From NCBI GenBank assembly GCA_945861965.1, contig CAMAWM010000006.1:1-64000 (forward strand): a stretch of 64,000 nt of DNA. Direction: 5' to 3'. Below the pieces are notes generated by a model. The model saw only the letters and a program-made list of their open reading frames with translations, searched no databases and was not told where the DNA came from. Below are positions 11,344-22,348 of this stretch, piece after piece. The position numbers and the translations under genes were made by a program. This stretch comes from Chitinophaga pinensis. Its GTDB lineage: Bacteria; Bacteroidota; Bacteroidia; UKL13-3. How positions within the stretch are numbered: position 1 is the first letter of the stretch; each line of letters begins with the position of its first letter.

Positions 11344-11565
11344 ATGTATTGGACACTTGAACTTGCATCTTATCTTGATGATGCGCCTTGGCCTGCAACA
11401 AAAGATGAGTTGATTGATTATGGAATTAGAAGTGGTGCGCCTCTTGAGGTGATTGAAAACCTGCAAGAAATTGAGGATGATGGAGACCCATTTGAAGGAA
11501 TTGAAGAAATTTGGTCTGATTATCCAACTAGCGAAGACTACTTTTATAACGAAGACGAACTTTAA
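11344..11565 (+). CDS. Small acidic DUF2795-family-like protein
   Basis: 73 aa MYWTLELASYLDDAPWPATKDELIDYGIRSGAPLEVIENLQEIEDDGDPFEGIEEIWSDYPTSEDYFYNEDEL, recognised as a widespread Bacteroidota small protein. Confidence 0.82.
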   Translation: MYWTLELASYLDDAPWPATKDELIDYGIRSGAPLEVIENLQEIEDDGDPFEGIEEIWSDYPTSEDYFYNEDEL

Positions 11566-11723
11566 TTTGTAAAAAAATTATAGTTTTAAATTTATAATTC
11601 ATTCGACAAACAGTTGATTTATATTTTTAATTGGGTTGCTTAATTAAAATTCTTAGTTGTAGATTAAGATAACTAACTAAAAAATTAAATTAATATTTAT
11701 AACAATTTTCAATCGTTCATTTT

Positions 11724-12470
11724 ATGAAATCACTTCAAGGAAAAACAGCATTGGTAACTGGTGCAAGCCGTGGAATTGGAAAAGGAATAGCGTTGGGATT
11801 GGCCGAAGCTGGAGCTAATATTGCATTTAGCTTTGCAAGTTCTATTGAAAAAGCTGTGGAGTTTGAAGCCGAGCTAAATTCATTGGGAATTAAAGCAAAA
11901 GGATATCAAAGCAATGCAGCTGATTTTGCAGCAGCCGAAAAATTAGTTGAGGATGTAACGAAAGATTTTGGCAACATTGATATTTTGGTAAACAATGCTG
12001 GAATTACTCGCGACAATCTGATTATGCGAATGAGCGAAGCGCATTGGGATGAAGTATTAAATACCAATTTGAAATCTGCATTTAATATGATTAAAGCAAC
12101 TTCAAAATATATGCTGAAAGCTCGCAGTGGTTCAATTATCAATATTACCTCAGTGGTTGGAATTACAGGAAATGCAGGACAAGCAAATTATGCTTCATCA
12201 AAAGCCGGAATGATTGGATTGACCAAATCGGTAGCAAAAGAATTCGGATCACGATCGATACGTTGTAATGCTATAGCACCAGGATATATTGAAACTGCCA
12301 TGACAGATGCCTTAAGTGCTGAAGTTAGAGCTAAATGGGCTGAAACTATTCCATTAAAAAGAGTTGGAACTTTAGCTGAGGTTGCAAACTGTGTTGTGTT
12401 TTTGGCAAGCGACAACAGTTCATATATTACTGGTCAAACTATAAATGTTTGTGGTGGTATGGTAATGTAA
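11724..12470 (+). CDS. fabG: 3-oxoacyl-ACP reductase
   Basis: ALVTGASRGIGKGIALGLAEAGAN, NNAGITRDNLIMRM, YASSKAGMIGLTKSVAKE, SDNSSYITGQTINVCGGMVM. Confidence 0.96.
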   Translation: MKSLQGKTALVTGASRGIGKGIALGLAEAGANIAFSFASSIEKAVEFEAELNSLGIKAKGYQSNAADFAAAEKLVEDVTKDFGNIDILVNNAGITRDNLIMRMSEAHWDEVLNTNLKSAFNMIKATSKYMLKARSGSIINITSVVGITGNAGQANYASSKAGMIGLTKSVAKEFGSRSIRCNAIAPGYIETAMTDALSAEVRAKWAETIPLKRVGTLAEVANCVVFLASDNSSYITGQTINVCGGMVM

Positions 12471-12507
12471 AAATTTGTTTTTTGTATTAAAACAATTTGT
12501 AAACTAC

Positions 12508-12900
12508 TTATAAATTTGCAGCAATTTCTGTAGCAATCAGTTTCATTTCTTCGTCTGACAATTGCAATTTATCGTTACTAAAATTCATTTCGTTTAAATC
12601 ATTGAAAGGAATTAAATGAATGTGCGCATGAGGCACTTCAAGTCCCATAACACAAACTCCAACACGATTGCACGAAATTGTTTTTTTAATTGCATTCGCT
12701 ACAATTTTCGAAAACAAATGCAATCCCGCAAAAGTTTCATCGTCAAGATCAAAGATGTTATCAATTTCTGTTTTTGGAATGCAAAGTGTATGTCCTTTTG
12801 TTAAAGGTCTGATATCTAAAAATGCTAAAAATTCGCTTGTTTCTGCAACTTTAAATGCAGGAATTTCATTTTGAATAATTTTAGTAAAAATGCTTGGCAT
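12508..12900 (-). CDS. HIT family protein
   Basis: HTLCIPKTEIDNIFDL; VCVMGLEVPHAHIHLIPF (HxHxH triad). Confidence 0.93.
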   Translation of the reverse strand: MPSIFTKIIQNEIPAFKVAETSEFLAFLDIRPLTKGHTLCIPKTEIDNIFDLDDETFAGLHLFSKIVANAIKKTISCNRVGVCVMGLEVPHAHIHLIPFNDLNEMNFSNDKLQLSDEEMKLIATEIAANL

Positions 12901-12910
12901 TTTATATTTA

Positions 12911-13384
12911 TCAAATTGAAATGAATAAAACTTCCAATTTTATAATTCCAGCAGGAGCAGTTATTTCTGCAATTTCACCCACTTTTTTTCCCATTAATCC
13001 AGCACCTATAGGCGATCTATTTGATATTTTTCCTGCTTTTAAGTCAGCTTCGGTATCAGACACAATCATATAGGTAAACTCCTTTTGTATGTTGTGATTT
13101 TTAACTTTCACTTTGCTCATCATCATCACTTTACTGTTGTCGAGTTTGCTGTGATCAATTATGCGAGTAATTGTAACTAGTGTTTCAATTTGAGCAATTT
13201 TCGCTTCAAGCAATCCTTGATCTTCTTTGGCTGCATGGTATTCAGCATTCTCACTCAAATCACCCTTATCTCTAGCATCTGCAATTTGCTTTGAGATAAA
13301 TGGTCGTTGCACATACTTTAAATCATGCAAATCTTTTTGAAGTTTTTCAAATCCTTCTTTCGAAACATAATTAATTGTTGACAT
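12911..13384 (-). CDS. greA: Transcription elongation factor GreA
   Basis: DARDKGDLSENAEYHAAKEDQGLLEAKI; GKISNRSPIGAGLMGKKVGE. Confidence 0.95.
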   Translation of the reverse strand: MSTINYVSKEGFEKLQKDLHDLKYVQRPFISKQIADARDKGDLSENAEYHAAKEDQGLLEAKIAQIETLVTITRIIDHSKLDNSKVMMMSKVKVKNHNIQKEFTYMIVSDTEADLKAGKISNRSPIGAGLMGKKVGEIAEITAPAGIIKLEVLFISI

Positions 13385-13416
13385 AAAATTTATATGTTTA
13401 TCAAATATATTAAAAC

Positions 13417-13456
13417 AAAAAGAAACGTCTGGTTTGTCCCAAACGTTTCCTTTTTA
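13417..13456. terminator. Intrinsic terminator (imperfect hairpin) between greA and the PorV-like gene
   Basis: AAAAAGAAACGTCTGGTTTGTCCCAAACGTTTCCTTTTT; GAAACGT/ACGTTTC stem with flanking A/T tracts. Confidence 0.7.
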
Positions 13457-13480
13457 CTAAACAAAAGTACTTTTTTTATT

Positions 13481-14572
13481 TTAGTTTCCTAATGAAAGTT
13501 TTAGCCCCAAAGTATGAATTCCGCTGAAAATAACTGTGGGCGCATACGAATAATCCAATGAAAAAGATGTGCCCGAATTGCTTATTGGCATTTGAAATCC
13601 TAAACCAACGTTTACACCATATTGTGGACTTTTATAATCAGTGCTGTTAAAATTACCACTTTGGTGTCCATAACCCGCTCTAAGCATAAATGTTTCTTTC
13701 AATGAATACTCAGCACCAAGTGCAATAATATCAGAAGCAAATGCATTGTAATTGAAATTTCCAGATACAGTAAGTTTATGATCATAGGTTTCTTCGCCTT
13801 TGTCTAATCTCATGTCGTACGAAACACCAATATTTGCTAAGGCTGGAGTATTAAAAACCTGTGATCCTACTTTTAGTTTTCTATCGGCACCAGTTTGCGT
13901 TATGATTACACGCAGTGCAAGTCCATCGCCTTCATAAGCCATATCGGGACCAAGATTGCGAATTGATATTCCAAAACGAAAATCTTCTTTTTTGATTTTC
14001 TTACGTGGATCCAAAGTGGTTTGATATTGCACTCCTGCATCAAGTGTAATTCCTTGTGCTTTTACACTTGCAATTCCTTCTGAAACAAAACGTAAAAGCA
14101 ATCCACCAGAAATGCTATTTGAGAATTTTTTAGAATACGCCATTCCAAAATTCATAATTTGAGGAGAGTAGGTTCCTAATGTTCCATCTGGTTGTTCAAT
14201 GGTGCTGTTTGTAATATTTCCCATATCCCAAAATGTAATTCCAAGTCCAATAGTTCCGCCTGTTCCATTTTCGCCAAGTGATTGTGAGAATCCTAAATTA
14301 TTAATTTTCATATCTGTTCCAACAAGATACAGCATTTGAGAAAATTGAATTTCTGTTTTTTTGCTATAAGCCAATCCAGCAATATTGAGGTAAAAAGATT
14401 CAATACCACGAACGGAAGCCGTGTTGGAATTAGATAATCCTGCCGATCTTCCATAAGGATTTAACAACAATTGTGTTGCGCCTGCGCCTCCTGCACGATC
14501 AGGATTTCCGGCATAACTTGCCGATGAAACCAAAAGTGTGGCTGCCAAAATTTGTACTAAATGTTTTTTCAT
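13481..14572 (-). CDS. PorV/PorQ-family (FadL-like barrel) outer-membrane protein; start revised to the signal-peptide Met
   Basis: MKKHLVQILAATLLVSSASYAGNPDRAGGAGATQLLLNPYGRSAGLSNSNTASVRGIESFYLNIAGLAYSKKTEIQFSQMLYL; ORF-track start at 14680 lies upstream of a signal peptide. Confidence 0.85.
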   Translation of the reverse strand: MKKHLVQILAATLLVSSASYAGNPDRAGGAGATQLLLNPYGRSAGLSNSNTASVRGIESFYLNIAGLAYSKKTEIQFSQMLYLVGTDMKINNLGFSQSLGENGTGGTIGLGITFWDMGNITNSTIEQPDGTLGTYSPQIMNFGMAYSKKFSNSISGGLLLRFVSEGIASVKAQGITLDAGVQYQTTLDPRKKIKKEDFRFGISIRNLGPDMAYEGDGLALRVIITQTGADRKLKVGSQVFNTPALANIGVSYDMRLDKGEETYDHKLTVSGNFNYNAFASDIIALGAEYSLKETFMLRAGYGHQSGNFNSTDYKSPQYGVNVGLGFQMPISNSGTSFSLDYSYAPTVIFSGIHTLGLKLSLGN

Positions 14573-14637
14573 TTTCATTAACTTAATTAATTTAAATAAT
14601 AACCAAAACTGCTTTTGATTTATGAATAAAAAACTTT

Positions 14638-17600
14638 TTAAAACGAATCGAAATCGGATGGACGCATTATTCCAAACCATTTGATAATTCTCTCGCCCAA
14701 ATCTTTTGCTTCGATATGAATTATATAAAATCCGCTTGATATTGGAACGTTTGCATCATTCTTTAAATCCCAATCAATGTACGTTCTCGAATCATCATTC
14801 TTGCGAATTCTACGAACTAAAAATCCGTTCTGAGTATAAATAGAAACCACGCATTCTTTTGGAACATTAACAATTTTTATCTTGTTGTCAAGTTGGTTTC
14901 CAGGATCTTCATAAGCTGAATAAGCCATGTAAGGATTTGGAACCACATTAACCATATCCAATGCTTTGTTTCCTGCTTCTTTGTTGTTTGATTGTGGTGC
15001 AATTGACTCAGTCGAGAATCTGTATAATGGCATAGTTTTATTCAAGGTATCTGTTGCGCTCTTATCCAAATAAGCTGCATATGGTTTTTTTACTCTAAGC
15101 TTTATTGTTGCTTCAGACGGAATTAATCCGTCTTTCATCGAGTTAAGAAATCCTTTTGGCGATAAAAGTGGAATTGAAACCCACATCATTTGTGAAAACA
15201 CATAACGTCTGCTCAAAATTGGAGGCAGCTGCGATGAGTCAGATACTTGAATTAGCTGTTTATAACTAGCACATTCATCGTAATTTGGTCCTGGATAAAG
15301 TATTGGTCCACTTGCAGTGGCTCTGAAATTTTTTGCGCCCATTACATATATGTGATGTTTACCTCCAAAAGAAGGTACATATCCTATTGCGTTTTGATCA
15401 AAATATGATTTTGTAGGATTCCAAACCATATCAGTTCCGTTTTCTAATGGAAGTGAAGAATCCTCACCAAACATAATATTTAACCTTTCGCCAGTCTCAA
15501 CATTTATTGCATAACCAGGAAACCAACTCATTCCTTTTCCTGCCGATGGCTCAGGATTTCCGTCTTTATCTATCGATGTTTGCCAGCGAATATTTCCTTT
15601 TGGAGTTCTACCAATATTCAATTCCGGATTTTCACCAAGCTCTATCACTATGCATCTTGTCCATTTGGTTTTGTCTGAAGTAAAAACAACATCAACACTT
15701 GCCATATCTGTTAATGGATTGTCGTTGCTATATCCATTTATACCTTGTAATGGAAATCCAGGTCCATAGGTTCCAACCGCTTTTGATACCAATGAATAAG
15801 GTGACCAAGTGCCGTCAATAATTTTTGCGTAATTTCTTCTTGGATCAACAGCTCTTCCTGCTGGTGTTGCATAATCATCATTTAATTCAGGATGGTTGTA
15901 AGGTGGGCTTGAGCTTTTTCCGGTTACACCCGATCGTATCCAATTAAATGGCTGAATGGTTAAACCTAGAATAGTAACCAACTCATCTCGTACGCCACTC
16001 AACCATTCCAACGAAGGGTCAGAAAAAGTTATATTGCTTTCAATAAATCCATTGGTTCCATCGTCCATGTCGTCAGGATAACCACCAGCTATTGGTTGAT
16101 TAATTGTAAAAGACATTCCGTATTTTGTAAATATCTGTTCGTTAGGATTTTTTAAACTGGTTTCAGAAAAATCAGAATCGTTCTTCGTTAGATTTTTTAA
16201 TATCCAATACGAATTAACAGCACTTAAAGAATCACCCATTCTGTTATTTGCAGAAGTATCTCTCAATCTAACTTCAAACTCAGATAATGGTACTTTTAAT
16301 GGATCTATTACTTTAATTTTTAAAGGTCCCGCGCCTTTTTGATAAGTTGGGAACTTAGCATAATAAGGTGGTTCCAATGCTTCATCAATAGATTTTTGGG
16401 ATAGTTTTAAAGAATTTCCGCCATTTCCAACACCCTCTATTCTTTGAATTTCGGGACCATCGTTATATCCTGCATTTACAAAAGTTCCTTGTCCATGTGG
16501 AATTGGGTTATGCGGAATTCCTGTTGTTATCTTTATCTCTTTTCCATCTATTTGCTTTCTTCCTGCAATGTATTGATTTAAATCGCCAATACAATCTGCA
16601 GTTGCATAGGCAACAACTTTGAAATAATATGTTTTAAAGTTTACTAATGTTTGATCTGATTCTTTCGAGAAAAGATCTTTTGTAACTCTGAAAGAATGTG
16701 CAACTCCAGTATCAGATCCATTCACCATTATTTTCTTTACATCCTCGTTCAATTCAGGATCAAAAATCTGATTTACAATAATTGTTTTTCCGTCTTTCAA
16801 ATCGCATTGTGCTACCAATCGTGCTTCCTCTTTGTTATCTAAATTTGAAGAAATAGCATCTTTCATTTGATATATCTGATATCCTTGAAATTTATACATT
16901 GTTTTAGTTGCACATTTTCCGTTGGCAAAACCTACATAGCTCTCAGTAGTTTTTGTTCCAAGTATTGACAATATCAACTCTTTGTTTAATTCAGTAATTT
17001 GCAAAAGCGGAACAGCTGGTCCATCCACCAATTGAAAATTGTTTTTATATAATTTGTATGCTTTGTCGCTGGCTTGTTTTAATAAATTAAAAGAACCCGT
17101 TGCGCCTCCACTGGTTGCTTTTGCCCAAACCACACCAATAGTTACTCGGTTTACAGCACCTGGCAACAAGGTAAACGATCCTGCAGTTTGCAAAAATCTT
17201 CTGTCGGCTGGTGTGTTTCCTGCAGTTCTTTCAGTCCATTCTGCTCTGCCCGCTGGATCAGTACTTCCCGGAAACATATAGCTTGCAGTATCTCCACCAT
17301 CGTGTCCATTTCCACCGTAATCAATTGAAGATCGATCTTTCCATTTTCCATTCAAATAATACCAGAAATGTTCTGGCTTGCTTGGATTGCCATAAGTAGA
17401 AAAGTCGTTGTTGTAATAAACAAATTTTGTTAATCCAATTTCACTTCCATCAGCTCTGCGAGGCCCTTCAAAAAAATTAATTCCTATACTTGGTGGATTA
17501 AGTCCATATCCTAAAATCCCCTCATCGTTGTCATCGCCATTGTAACAAATTCCCAAATTTCTGGCAACGTCACACTCTACATAATCATCGCTGTAATTTC

Positions 17601-18510
17601 CTAAATCTGGATCAGCCCATTGACCAAAAATACAGCTATCAATTGATTCGTTGCTTCTGTTAATAATGGTAGTTCGGTAAAAAGTCATGTAGTTTACCTG
17701 ATCGTTGGTTACATATCCAAATGCTTGCGTATGCAATTCTAAACCGATGGCAAAACCTTGGGTTTCGCTATGAATATTTCCTTTGTCGTTGTAAAGAATA
17801 TACAACATCATATCCGGAATATTGTCTGGATTATTTTGGTCAAATGAAGGATAATCTCCAACAAATGGATCGTAGGTTCCATCGTTGTCAATATCAACAA
17901 AAGGCGCTAAATTTTTTGCTTCGCCAGGACCACCGTTTCCGGGCCATTCGGCAATCACACCAGTTGAGTTTACCCAACCAGCGGTATCGTGTCTGAAATC
18001 ATCAATTTCCTTGAATGTTATTTTCCAAATTTTATCAAAATCCTTGCAACGTTGTGCTGCAATACTTGCCGATCCATCAGTTTGCAATGGTCCAGGAAAG
18101 AAATCGTTACCAGATTGACGATAGGTTTGTGCTGCCAAACGAAGATTTCCTTGGGTTATTCCTCCTATCCACAAAGCACCTGCAAATAAAGAATGTTTTG
18201 CAACTTGTCCAGTTGGCACTTTTGGAATTTCATATTTTGCATTGCTCAAATTCCACCACATATCGCCTCCATTCAAAATGGTTGTACGAACAGAGTTTAC
18301 ATCCAAATCTACCTGAGCAGATGCAGGCAAACAACCTGATCCCATTTTCATCAATCCCTTTTGCGAAGCAGTCGGATATTCTGAAGTTGTCTTTCCTCCG
18401 ATTGGCGCTTTGCCTGTATTTTCTTTGGCTAATGCAGTTATTGAAATACTAAGAAATGCAAGTATTGTTAAAACCTTTGCACTACTAATTTTTAAATTTA
18501 TTTTGTTCAT
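14638..18510 (-). CDS. Very large secreted protein with C-terminal FlgD/Por-sorting-like domain
   Basis: Signal peptide MNKINLKISSAKVLTILAFLSISITALA; C-terminus VVPNPYMAYSAYEDPGNQLDNKIKIVNVPKECVVSIYTQNGFLVRRIRKND...ISSGFYIIHIEAKDLGERIIKWFGIMRPSDF; start revised from 18558. Confidence 0.82.
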   Translation of the reverse strand: MNKINLKISSAKVLTILAFLSISITALAKENTGKAPIGGKTTSEYPTASQKGLMKMGSGCLPASAQVDLDVNSVRTTILNGGDMWWNLSNAKYEIPKVPTGQVAKHSLFAGALWIGGITQGNLRLAAQTYRQSGNDFFPGPLQTDGSASIAAQRCKDFDKIWKITFKEIDDFRHDTAGWVNSTGVIAEWPGNGGPGEAKNLAPFVDIDNDGTYDPFVGDYPSFDQNNPDNIPDMMLYILYNDKGNIHSETQGFAIGLELHTQAFGYVTNDQVNYMTFYRTTIINRSNESIDSCIFGQWADPDLGNYSDDYVECDVARNLGICYNGDDNDEGILGYGLNPPSIGINFFEGPRRADGSEIGLTKFVYYNNDFSTYGNPSKPEHFWYYLNGKWKDRSSIDYGGNGHDGGDTASYMFPGSTDPAGRAEWTERTAGNTPADRRFLQTAGSFTLLPGAVNRVTIGVVWAKATSGGATGSFNLLKQASDKAYKLYKNNFQLVDGPAVPLLQITELNKELILSILGTKTTESYVGFANGKCATKTMYKFQGYQIYQMKDAISSNLDNKEEARLVAQCDLKDGKTIIVNQIFDPELNEDVKKIMVNGSDTGVAHSFRVTKDLFSKESDQTLVNFKTYYFKVVAYATADCIGDLNQYIAGRKQIDGKEIKITTGIPHNPIPHGQGTFVNAGYNDGPEIQRIEGVGNGGNSLKLSQKSIDEALEPPYYAKFPTYQKGAGPLKIKVIDPLKVPLSEFEVRLRDTSANNRMGDSLSAVNSYWILKNLTKNDSDFSETSLKNPNEQIFTKYGMSFTINQPIAGGYPDDMDDGTNGFIESNITFSDPSLEWLSGVRDELVTILGLTIQPFNWIRSGVTGKSSSPPYNHPELNDDYATPAGRAVDPRRNYAKIIDGTWSPYSLVSKAVGTYGPGFPLQGINGYSNDNPLTDMASVDVVFTSDKTKWTRCIVIELGENPELNIGRTPKGNIRWQTSIDKDGNPEPSAGKGMSWFPGYAINVETGERLNIMFGEDSSLPLENGTDMVWNPTKSYFDQNAIGYVPSFGGKHHIYVMGAKNFRATASGPILYPGPNYDECASYKQLIQVSDSSQLPPILSRRYVFSQMMWVSIPLLSPKGFLNSMKDGLIPSEATIKLRVKKPYAAYLDKSATDTLNKTMPLYRFSTESIAPQSNNKEAGNKALDMVNVVPNPYMAYSAYEDPGNQLDNKIKIVNVPKECVVSIYTQNGFLVRRIRKNDDSRTYIDWDLKNDANVPISSGFYIIHIEAKDLGERIIKWFGIMRPSDFDSF

Positions 18511-18535
18511 TTTAATTCTCTTTTTTACTGTAAAT

Positions 18536-21500
18536 TTAGAATGATAATTGAAGACCAAGTCTTGTTAAACGAGGCAATAAAAACCTGTCAGGATTTACCA
18601 TTCTCGTATTGTACAAGTCAATAAATGATTGCCTGTTGGTAGCAGAGTTAATAAAATCTTGTGCCGCAGGAGAACTTAGGTATCCATCATCGTAAGCACT
18701 TCCTGTAAAACGAAATACCGAAGCAACGTTTGCAACATTAAAAAGATTAGTAATGGTTACAAATATGCGCAATCTGTATTCTTTGGTATTGTCATTCATC
18801 AATTTGCGTTTGAAGGTTATGTTTTTATCTGCAGTAAAATCTAAGTTAAACTGAGGAGGTAAATTAGCTCCGTTTGGCGATCCTTTAACTTGAGTTCTAA
18901 CAACACCTCCACTTTGCACACCATCAGATGTAGCGTTTGTAGTTTGAGTGTATGGGCGACCAGAGTAAGATGTAAAAATAAAATTGAATCCAGAGTTTTC
19001 CAATATTTTTTTCCCGTTTACAACTGGTCCGTTGTATTTTTTATCGTCTTTGTAATGAAAATCAAAAATTGCTTTGAATGTGTGGCGTGTATCAAAATCA
19101 AGTGGAAAAACTGTACGCAAAGTTGACAATCCAGTATTAATCAAAGCTGAGCTTGTTGTAGCATTCGATCCTGTACCATCTGCAAATTGCAATTGATAAT
19201 TTGCTTCTAATTCTACATTGCCCAACTCTCTCAATTTGTATTCCAATCCAATTGATTTTACTGTAGAGAAATCGAGGTTTCCAACTGTTGTATAATCATA
19301 AGGCCATGCTTGATTGTATCTGAACAATTGAACTAAGTTTCTGTATTCGCGATACGAAGCAATAATTCCCAAAGCTGCGTCTTTTGCTACCTGCTGACGG
19401 AATCCAATTTCGTAATCTGTTACTTGAGTCATTTTCAAATTTGGGTTTGCAATTGCTCCTGTAAGTCTGTTTCCTAAATAATAATAATCGTCAATTTGGG
19501 CCACATTGGTTCCAGGTCTTTGTGTCAAAATATCATAGGTTCCAAAAAACTGTGCTGTAGTTGATATTGGAAATGAAAACCAAATACGAGGCAATAATTT
19601 AACATCTGGTTCGTAATCCTCAAATGATTCGCGTGTTGGTGTATTTGGACTTTTTGGATCTACTAAAAAAGGAGTATTTCTGCTTGTGTTTGTTGTTGAT
19701 CTATAAATAGCATCTGGACGATCTAAAGGATTTCCGTCTTTATCAAACCAAAAGTTGCCATTGCGATATCCTACAATTTTTAATGTATTGCCTGCTTGTT
19801 GATCGGGCATTTGGTTAACATACACTTTGTAATCATTGCCAACATTTGTTGGTATTGCATCGCCCAATCCTTTAAGATTTGACTTGCGCACTTCGCCAAC
19901 GGTATAAATAGGAACCATTGAATAGGGATCTTTCAAAACGGCTTGATTCGCATCAAATCTTTCCATACGAACTCCAAGTCTTACAATCAAATCTTTGAAT
20001 ACAAATTTATCTTGCAGCCATGCTGCAAAATATACAGGTTGATATGCTGGAATAACTCGGTTTTTGAAAAACTGGTTGATACCATTTACGCCCGGATCTG
20101 AACTTACAAGATTCCCCAAATGGTCGTAACCAAAGTAAGAAACATACGAATTTCCGTTGTTTAACAATTCGTCTGCTGTAAACATATTCAACGAATACGT
20201 TCCAGGACCAAATGAGTTAACATCAATAAAACTATTTTCTGTTATTGGATTTCCGTTTACATCGGTTGCGTTGCTAGCAATTAATTTTTCTCTTAATCTT
20301 TTATCAAAATTTGACTGCTCTGAAAGTTTTACCAAACGCTGATAATTTACAGTGTCTTGAAATACTCCATTGGCATCAAATTTCAATATGTATTTTGAAC
20401 TGTCCATTGAGTTTCCGTTTCCTGGCATTTGGCTATTTGCCAATTGTCTCATCAAAATCCACAGCGCATCGCTTGACAAACTATATCCTCTTTGAAATCT
20501 TTGTTCGTAGGTTAGTCCAAACTGCATATTGTGTTTTGCTTTTGGATTTCTTTTTGGGGCAAGACTGGCCTCCGTTTGAGCAAACATGATGAAAGTTTCA
20601 GACAAAGATTTGCTATAGCCGGCTTGCAAATTTCCAACATTTCCCCACATTTGAGAGTAAATGCTGATTTGCGAATTTGGTTCATCGCCATTTGCCAATC
20701 CGCCTAAACCTCTAAGTGTTCCAAGACTGTTGATGCTTTTTTCACCAAAATAATCTATAATTTGACGAGTATAGTTTCCGCGTATGCGATTTAAAGTTGG
20801 CGATTGTTCAAATCTTAAAGCAGTATCGCGATAGCCATTTTGTTTGTAGTACGTTGTTAGGTAAATATGATTTCCATTGTCTAAAAGAAACGAATCTGGA
20901 GCAGCGCCAAATGATTTTCTTACCACTTCATAACTAGGCGCTTTATATGTTTTATAATTTCCTATGTAGCCATAATTAAATAATTCTCTTTTGTGGTTTG
21001 CATCCATTGTTTCAGAAAAATTTCTTTCGTAACTAATGCGAATTGTATAAAGCGCATCATTAATAATTTTAGGTTTTTCTGCTTCTTCTTTTTTACCACT
21101 CTCGTCATCAGATGTATTGCTTTTTTTGAAGAACTGAGTGAATTGCAAATAAGTTAATATTCCGTATCCTTCTGACAAACCGTTGTTTTTGTAATTCATC
21201 AGCGAGTTGAAAGTATTTCCGTTTCTTCCGGTAGAATACAATGCCTGATACCCAAGTTTGATGTTTATATTTTGAGTAGGTTGGTAATTAAATGTTCCTT
21301 GAAGTGTTGCACTGTATCCTTCAACATTCTGACGATACCCAACTTTTTCTAAATCGTTTTTTGTTAAAAACTCAGCAGCCGGAACCAAAGTTCCATTTGA
21401 AACTGCACGCAATGGACGCTCTTCCAACTCAGCTAACTTACTATCTTTTACTTTGTATAAATCTACTGCTGGCAATCGTCCGTCTAAGTTGTATCCAAAT

Positions 21501-22348
21501 CGGATTGAGGTTAAATATCCTAAAACTACGCGTTCTTTATTTCCACGATTTTTATCTTTAAACATCAAAGGACCTGTAAATACTCCTTCAAGCTGATTGA
21601 CATGCGAATTGTCCAAGTATCCAAAAAATGGCGATGCGGTACGAAGTTCAATTTGTTTTATGCTGAATCGAGTTGGCGATTTGGTAGTTGCGCTAATTGC
21701 ACCTCCAATAAAATCTCCGTACGATGCTGGTGTTCCGCCTGAAATAACTTCAATGTTTTCAATTGCATTAGCCGGAAGATTGATTGCGTTTGCCTGAACA
21801 CGAACTCCATCAATGTAATATGCAGTTCCTTCAGGACGCGCTCCGCGAATGTTTGGAGTTCCACCACCTCTGGTTTCTACACCTCTAAAAACACCGGCAA
21901 TGGTATTTACGTTTGTTGTTGGTTTTTTATTTAATCCGCCAATGTTGTTTTGTGTTGGGTCGTCCGCATCAATCAAAGATTTTTGAGCTCTAACTTTTAT
22001 CGGTCCTAAAATTTTCTCGGTCGATTTTTTTATTGCAACGGTTACATTTTTTATTTTGTCGCCCAAAACTTGAATGTCTTCAAAAGTAGTTTCGGGGTAG
22101 CCCGAGTAAATAATTTTTATATCGTAGGTTCCTGCAGCTAATCCTTTTAATTCAAAATCGCCTTCATCATCTGACAAAGCAGTTCCTTTTTGAATGCCGT
22201 TGAGCGTAGCAATCACTTTTGCGTAGGCAATAGGTTTTTTATTTCCATCATCAATAATTTTTCCGGCAATAGATCCAAAACCAGACTGAGCAATGGATGA
22301 ACTAAAAAAGCCAAGGATGGCTACTACAATCAGACATAACTTTTTCAT
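18536..22348 (-). CDS. TonB-dependent receptor with carboxypeptidase-regulatory-like N-terminal domain
   Basis: SIAGKIIDDGNKKPIAYAKVIATLNG...; plug region TPNIRGARPEGTAYYIDGVRVQANAINLPANAIENIEVISGGTPASYGDFIGGAISATTKSP; terminal aromatic RLTRLGLQLSF. Confidence 0.93.
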   Translation of the reverse strand: MKKLCLIVVAILGFFSSSIAQSGFGSIAGKIIDDGNKKPIAYAKVIATLNGIQKGTALSDDEGDFELKGLAAGTYDIKIIYSGYPETTFEDIQVLGDKIKNVTVAIKKSTEKILGPIKVRAQKSLIDADDPTQNNIGGLNKKPTTNVNTIAGVFRGVETRGGGTPNIRGARPEGTAYYIDGVRVQANAINLPANAIENIEVISGGTPASYGDFIGGAISATTKSPTRFSIKQIELRTASPFFGYLDNSHVNQLEGVFTGPLMFKDKNRGNKERVVLGYLTSIRFGYNLDGRLPAVDLYKVKDSKLAELEERPLRAVSNGTLVPAAEFLTKNDLEKVGYRQNVEGYSATLQGTFNYQPTQNINIKLGYQALYSTGRNGNTFNSLMNYKNNGLSEGYGILTYLQFTQFFKKSNTSDDESGKKEEAEKPKIINDALYTIRISYERNFSETMDANHKRELFNYGYIGNYKTYKAPSYEVVRKSFGAAPDSFLLDNGNHIYLTTYYKQNGYRDTALRFEQSPTLNRIRGNYTRQIIDYFGEKSINSLGTLRGLGGLANGDEPNSQISIYSQMWGNVGNLQAGYSKSLSETFIMFAQTEASLAPKRNPKAKHNMQFGLTYEQRFQRGYSLSSDALWILMRQLANSQMPGNGNSMDSSKYILKFDANGVFQDTVNYQRLVKLSEQSNFDKRLREKLIASNATDVNGNPITENSFIDVNSFGPGTYSLNMFTADELLNNGNSYVSYFGYDHLGNLVSSDPGVNGINQFFKNRVIPAYQPVYFAAWLQDKFVFKDLIVRLGVRMERFDANQAVLKDPYSMVPIYTVGEVRKSNLKGLGDAIPTNVGNDYKVYVNQMPDQQAGNTLKIVGYRNGNFWFDKDGNPLDRPDAIYRSTTNTSRNTPFLVDPKSPNTPTRESFEDYEPDVKLLPRIWFSFPISTTAQFFGTYDILTQRPGTNVAQIDDYYYLGNRLTGAIANPNLKMTQVTDYEIGFRQQVAKDAALGIIASYREYRNLVQLFRYNQAWPYDYTTVGNLDFSTVKSIGLEYKLRELGNVELEANYQLQFADGTGSNATTSSALINTGLSTLRTVFPLDFDTRHTFKAIFDFHYKDDKKYNGPVVNGKKILENSGFNFIFTSYSGRPYTQTTNATSDGVQSGGVVRTQVKGSPNGANLPPQFNLDFTADKNITFKRKLMNDNTKEYRLRIFVTITNLFNVANVASVFRFTGSAYDDGYLSSPAAQDFINSATNRQSFIDLYNTRMVNPDRFLLPRLTRLGLQLSF

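Noticed and set aside
18015-18452. 145-aa ORF on + strand
   Set aside because: Antisense shadow of the giant secreted protein gene; leucine/glutamine/histidine-rich composition typical of reverse-complement reading.
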